DNA of 7,309 nt from Nitrosopumilaceae archaeon. GTDB taxonomy: Archaea > Thermoproteota > Nitrososphaeria > Nitrososphaerales > Nitrosopumilaceae. The translations under genes and the position numbers were made by a program. The stretch is from the NCBI GenBank assembly GCA_013867245.1, contig JACENB010000063.1:1-7309 (forward strand). Direction: 5' to 3'. The notes under the pieces are model-generated. The model was not told the DNA's origin. It was given only the letters and a program-made list of their open reading frames with translations, and made no database searches. This document shows positions 5,044 through 7,309 of this stretch, one piece after another. Positions within the stretch are counted from its first letter, which is position 1, and every line of letters begins with the position of its first letter.

Positions 5044-6759
5044 CTATTCTACCCTCAAAATTCCTTCTTTGATCAAGAATTGAATTCCTTGAACAAATGA
5101 ATCGTCATCAATTGTTCCGTCAGCCCACCATCCTGCATTGTTTTTTACCCAGGATGGAACATCATTTCCAGAATTAGTTCCTTGTGTGGTATCTGGGATT
5201 TTTAAAATATTTTCTTTAACTAAAAATTGAATTCCTTGAATGAAAGAATTATCATCAATTGTTCCGTCAGCCCACCATCCAGCATTATTTTTAATCCAAG
5301 ATGGGATTGATGAAGTTTCTAAAATTACTGATTCTTTAGGAATAGTAGATTTTGTTGTGCCTGGACCTAGTTCAATTATGGTAGAACCAATGCCAGAATA
5401 TGTTGGATCATAATCTAATCCAGTTCCATAAACTAGAATATCAAATCTAATTGGACCATCAGTTGGAATGTAAATATTTTGGATGTCAATTCCTTCTGTT
5501 GAAACTATTCCTGGATTTACTGAGTCATCGCCATTATATCTTGCAATTTCATTATCAAATTCATCAATAATTACGTAAGTATATCTTACATCTTTGATGA
5601 GGTCTCTATTTTCATTGAAAAATGTAAACTCAAAAGGTACATCCTGATTTGCACCATAATTTCCGTCCCATGAAATATTTACTGTTGTAGGAGTTTGTTC
5701 ATAATTTTGAGTATCTACAAGATAAAATTCAGTTGAACTTCTTTCAGCTTCATCTAGTGGAACTAATTTGAAATCCATTTGAGGGTTATCAAAATTATTT
5801 GGACCTAATTTATTATTGATATTTACTAATTCATTTTTAGAAATTAAGAAGTGTACAATGTTTGTATCATCAGAGGTATAAGGATCATTGAGTATTGCTC
5901 TTTGATCAATTTCTATACCATTAACATAGCCTTTGAATTGCTTACCTTCCCCATATGGTGCAAATGTTTTTGGAACTCTAATTTCTTCATGTACAACTTG
6001 CACTAAATCAACATAGTCTGGACTCCAATCAAATGGCATGTCAAATGAGATTGAATTGTCAGATGTATCAAATGCAAAGTTATCTACCTCATCATAGTAA
6101 GTTTTTACAACAACTGGTATTTCTTCAGCATTTGCTGTTTTGAAAAAGAAATCTTGTTCTTGTGCAATACTAACAAAAGTTTCATAAGTTAATCTCTCAG
6201 CTAATACACTTCGAGGACTAGTAGCTGCTTCAATGTCTACAGTAATCTTGTAAAGTCCACCTTGAATAAATATAGGACCAGTCATTGATGGTCTTCCACA
6301 TATGTCTAAATTTTCATCATTACATTCTGCTCCTTGAACAAACAGAGCTCCTGGAGCACTAGCGTGCTCAGAACCACCATAAATTGTACAAGTTTCAATT
6401 GGATCTTTGTCACATCCAAGTTGTGGTTTGATTTTTACATCTAGTCTTCCATCATTATCATAAAACAAATTTCTTGCTAAAAGCTCTCCACTTTGCCAAA
6501 GTTCAACTCTATATGTTACCTTATCAAGATTCGTGTCAGTTAATGTATCAAAGAAACGAATTTGCATATTTGTTGGATCAAGATATCCAACAGTGATATC
6601 AGATGGATCTAGTTGTGTTCTTACAGTTACTTCCATATCACCAAAAGTTATTGGTTCAGCTTGATCCCCACCAAGCCCGTGTGCAAATACATCTGGAATA
6701 ATCGCAGGAATAGTAAAAATTCCAACTACAATAATCAACAATCCAATCTGCTTAAACAA
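5044..6759 (-). CDS. exported beta-rich protein, longer paralogue, two WW modules (571 aa)
   Basis: This large secreted or surface protein has no function I can name. The signal peptide ends DVFA (about residue 26), predicting a mature N-terminus of HGLGGD. The first beta domain (about 40-200) resembles a fibronectin/Ig-like fold and is interrupted by an insert with four cysteines (116, 124, 146 and 154), the only ones in the protein, which could form two disulfides outside the cell. Motifs shared with the 521-aa paralogue are TYYDE (220-224), MPFDW (241-245), VVHEEI (255-260) and VHFLI....ELVNI (about 302-314). Another beta region covers about 355-465. Two near-identical tryptophan-rich modules start at residues 485 and 534 and the last one ends the protein; no C-terminal membrane anchor is seen. 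The TTG start at 6759 is supported by a TATA-like box exactly 26 bases upstream and by the signal peptide; an in-frame stop lies further upstream. Confidence 0.92.
   Translation of the reverse strand: MFKQIGLLIIVVGIFTIPAIIPDVFAHGLGGDQAEPITFGDMEVTVRTQLDPSDITVGYLDPTNMQIRFFDTLTDTNLDKVTYRVELWQSGELLARNLFYDNDGRLDVKIKPQLGCDKDPIETCTIYGGSEHASAPGALFVQGAECNDENLDICGRPSMTGPIFIQGGLYKITVDIEAATSPRSVLAERLTYETFVSIAQEQDFFFKTANAEEIPVVVKTYYDEVDNFAFDTSDNSISFDMPFDWSPDYVDLVQVVHEEIRVPKTFAPYGEGKQFKGYVNGIEIDQRAILNDPYTSDDTNIVHFLISKNELVNINNKLGPNNFDNPQMDFKLVPLDEAERSSTEFYLVDTQNYEQTPTTVNISWDGNYGANQDVPFEFTFFNENRDLIKDVRYTYVIIDEFDNEIARYNGDDSVNPGIVSTEGIDIQNIYIPTDGPIRFDILVYGTGLDYDPTYSGIGSTIIELGPGTTKSTIPKESVILETSSIPSWIKNNAGWWADGTIDDNSFIQGIQFLVKENILKIPDTTQGTNSGNDVPSWVKNNAGWWADGTIDDDSFVQGIQFLIKEGILRVE
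5047..5307 (-). repeat. tandem tryptophan-rich modules with strong DNA similarity, 147-bp period
   Basis: Two copies of PSW[IV][14 protein letters not shown] are encoded at about 5195-5307 and 5047-5160. At the DNA level the copies align over about 100 bases (5057-5157 and 5204-5304), offset by 147 bases. They include an identical 29-base stretch at 5105-5133 and 5252-5280. They are far more alike than the pairs in the other two proteins, which suggests a recent duplication, gene conversion or strong constraint. Confidence 0.92.
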
Positions 6760-6780
6760 TACAAAAATTCGGCTAATTCC

Positions 6781-6789
6781 ATATTTAAA
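6781..6789 (-). promoter_or_regulatory. TATA-like box for the 571-aa gene
   Basis: The minus-strand sequence TTTAAATAT is centred 26 bases before the TTG at 6759. Transcription should start at or within a base or two of the start codon, giving a leaderless mRNA that begins with TTG. Confidence 0.6.
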
Positions 6790-6838
6790 GATGGTATCAA
6801 ACTTCTATGCGTGGTAATCTTTTTGGATAAAATTTGAG

Positions 6839-6850
6839 TATAATTTTTAT
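6839..6850 (+). promoter_or_regulatory. TATA-like region for the plus-strand exported protein gene
   Basis: The sequence TATAATTTTTAT lies about 23-34 bases before the ATG at 6873, placing transcription start at or a few bases before it. With the minus-strand box at 6781-6789 it makes the 113-base gap at 6760-6872 a divergent promoter region. Nothing else is recognisable there. Confidence 0.5.
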
Positions 6851-6872
6851 TTGTTAGATTAAAACTCCTGGT

Positions 6873-7309
6873 ATGAAATTTTTATTAGTTTTATTATTAA
6901 TTCCACTTTTCACAATTCCTGCATTTGCTGAATCTCAAACTTTACCAACAGATCAAGGAACATTAGATGTCAAAATATCTTATGATGATGTTAAAACTGG
7001 TCAATTAACTAAGTTACCAATAGAATTCATTAATCCAATGACACAAAAAACTCAAGTTCATATAGATTATAGAATTACAATTGCAGAATCTGGTGAAACA
7101 TTATTTCAAACTCCAAATTTAATTCATACATCTGAAGGAATCATAAATGGATTCAAATTTGAATTTCCAAAAGATGGATTATATAATATTCAGATAGATG
7201 CTGAAGGAATTTTATTCACTCCAATTCCAAAAGAATCTGTAACGTTTGATATCTTAGTAGGTGAAGCTGCTGCTCAACCATCAGTTCCATCTAATGAAGA
7301 AGGTGGTGG
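6873..7309 (+). CDS. exported protein with N-terminal Ig-like domain, 3' end cut by window
   Basis: An open frame begins at ATG 6873 and is still open at the window edge, giving 145 visible codons. The signal peptide (MKFLLVLLLIPLFTIPAFA, residues 1-19) has a clean AFA cleavage site, so the protein is secreted or surface-bound. Residues 30-130 form one beta-sandwich-like domain, with strands such as LDVKISYDD, HIDYRIT and FDILVGE. Its order matches the first domain of the divergently encoded 571-aa protein: a strand ending in Asp, a YR-I/V strand, a Gly-Glu turn followed by Leu, then GLY-I--D and F-I/V near the end. From residue 131 it becomes an Ala/Pro/Ser/Glu/Gly linker, as would precede a C-terminal anchor or another module. 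Archaeal surface proteins in this phylum often end in a membrane anchor, but that part is not in view. It is the only plus-strand gene here. Function unknown. Confidence 0.85.
   Translation, partial: MKFLLVLLLIPLFTIPAFAESQTLPTDQGTLDVKISYDDVKTGQLTKLPIEFINPMTQKTQVHIDYRITIAESGETLFQTPNLIHTSEGIINGFKFEFPKDGLYNIQIDAEGILFTPIPKESVTFDILVGEAAAQPSVPSNEEGG

Noticed and set aside
4330..5083. Plus-strand open frames at 4330-4626 and 4814-5083
   Set aside because: They lie opposite the 521-aa and 68-aa genes. The second looks hydrophobic only because it is the complement of a Lys/Asn-rich frame, and it runs through the TATA-like region of the real gene.
6613..6837. Plus-strand open frame of 74 codons
   Set aside because: It overlaps the signal-peptide region of the 571-aa gene and the divergent promoter. 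Its composition is Asn/Lys/Ser-rich and it has no recognisable feature.
1058..7309. Possible adhesin/toxin or CRISPR-like repeat system because of repeated segments
   Set aside because: The repeats are in-frame protein modules within coding sequence, only two copies per gene, with no spacers, nuclease, immunity or secretion genes nearby.

Overview
The window is AT-rich (about one third G+C by eye) and reads as archaeal, most likely a marine Nitrosopumilus-like ammonia-oxidising member of the Nitrososphaerota (Thaumarchaeota). The grounds are TATA-like boxes 23-27 bases before start codons with almost no leader, TTG/GTG starts without clear Shine-Dalgarno sequences, a tandem winged-helix regulator, and several exported beta-rich proteins ending in tryptophan-rich modules of a kind I associate with this phylum. 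Taxonomy is inferred from style; there is no rRNA or other marker gene here.

Layout. All genes but the last are on the minus strand. From left to right: a 58-residue 4-oxalocrotonate tautomerase-like protein (13-189); a rhomboid intramembrane serine protease (229-1002); a three-gene overlapping cluster read from 3186 down to 1058, made of a four-helix membrane protein, a tandem winged-helix regulator and an exported protein with two WW modules; a two-gene unit read from 5010 down to 3237, with a 68-residue protein of unknown function and an exported protein of 521 residues; a longer paralogue of that exported protein (571 residues, 5044-6759); and, divergently on the plus strand, the start of another small exported protein (6873 onward) cut by the window edge.

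How the genes may work together. The dominant theme is the cell surface: four proteins have signal peptides, and three end in a pair of tryptophan-rich modules set exactly 49 residues apart. The regulatory cluster pairs a polytopic membrane protein, which has a histidine-lined second helix, with a DNA-binding protein whose start overlaps its stop codon. A perfect 14-bp palindrome sits at the predicted transcription start of this cluster and is a natural candidate operator. A reasonable but untested hypothesis is a membrane-sensed, autoregulated unit controlling one of these surface proteins. The rhomboid and tautomerase look like independent housekeeping or stress genes with their own promoters. 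No stretch longer than about 115 bases lacks a gene. No mobile element, CRISPR array or stable RNA gene was seen.
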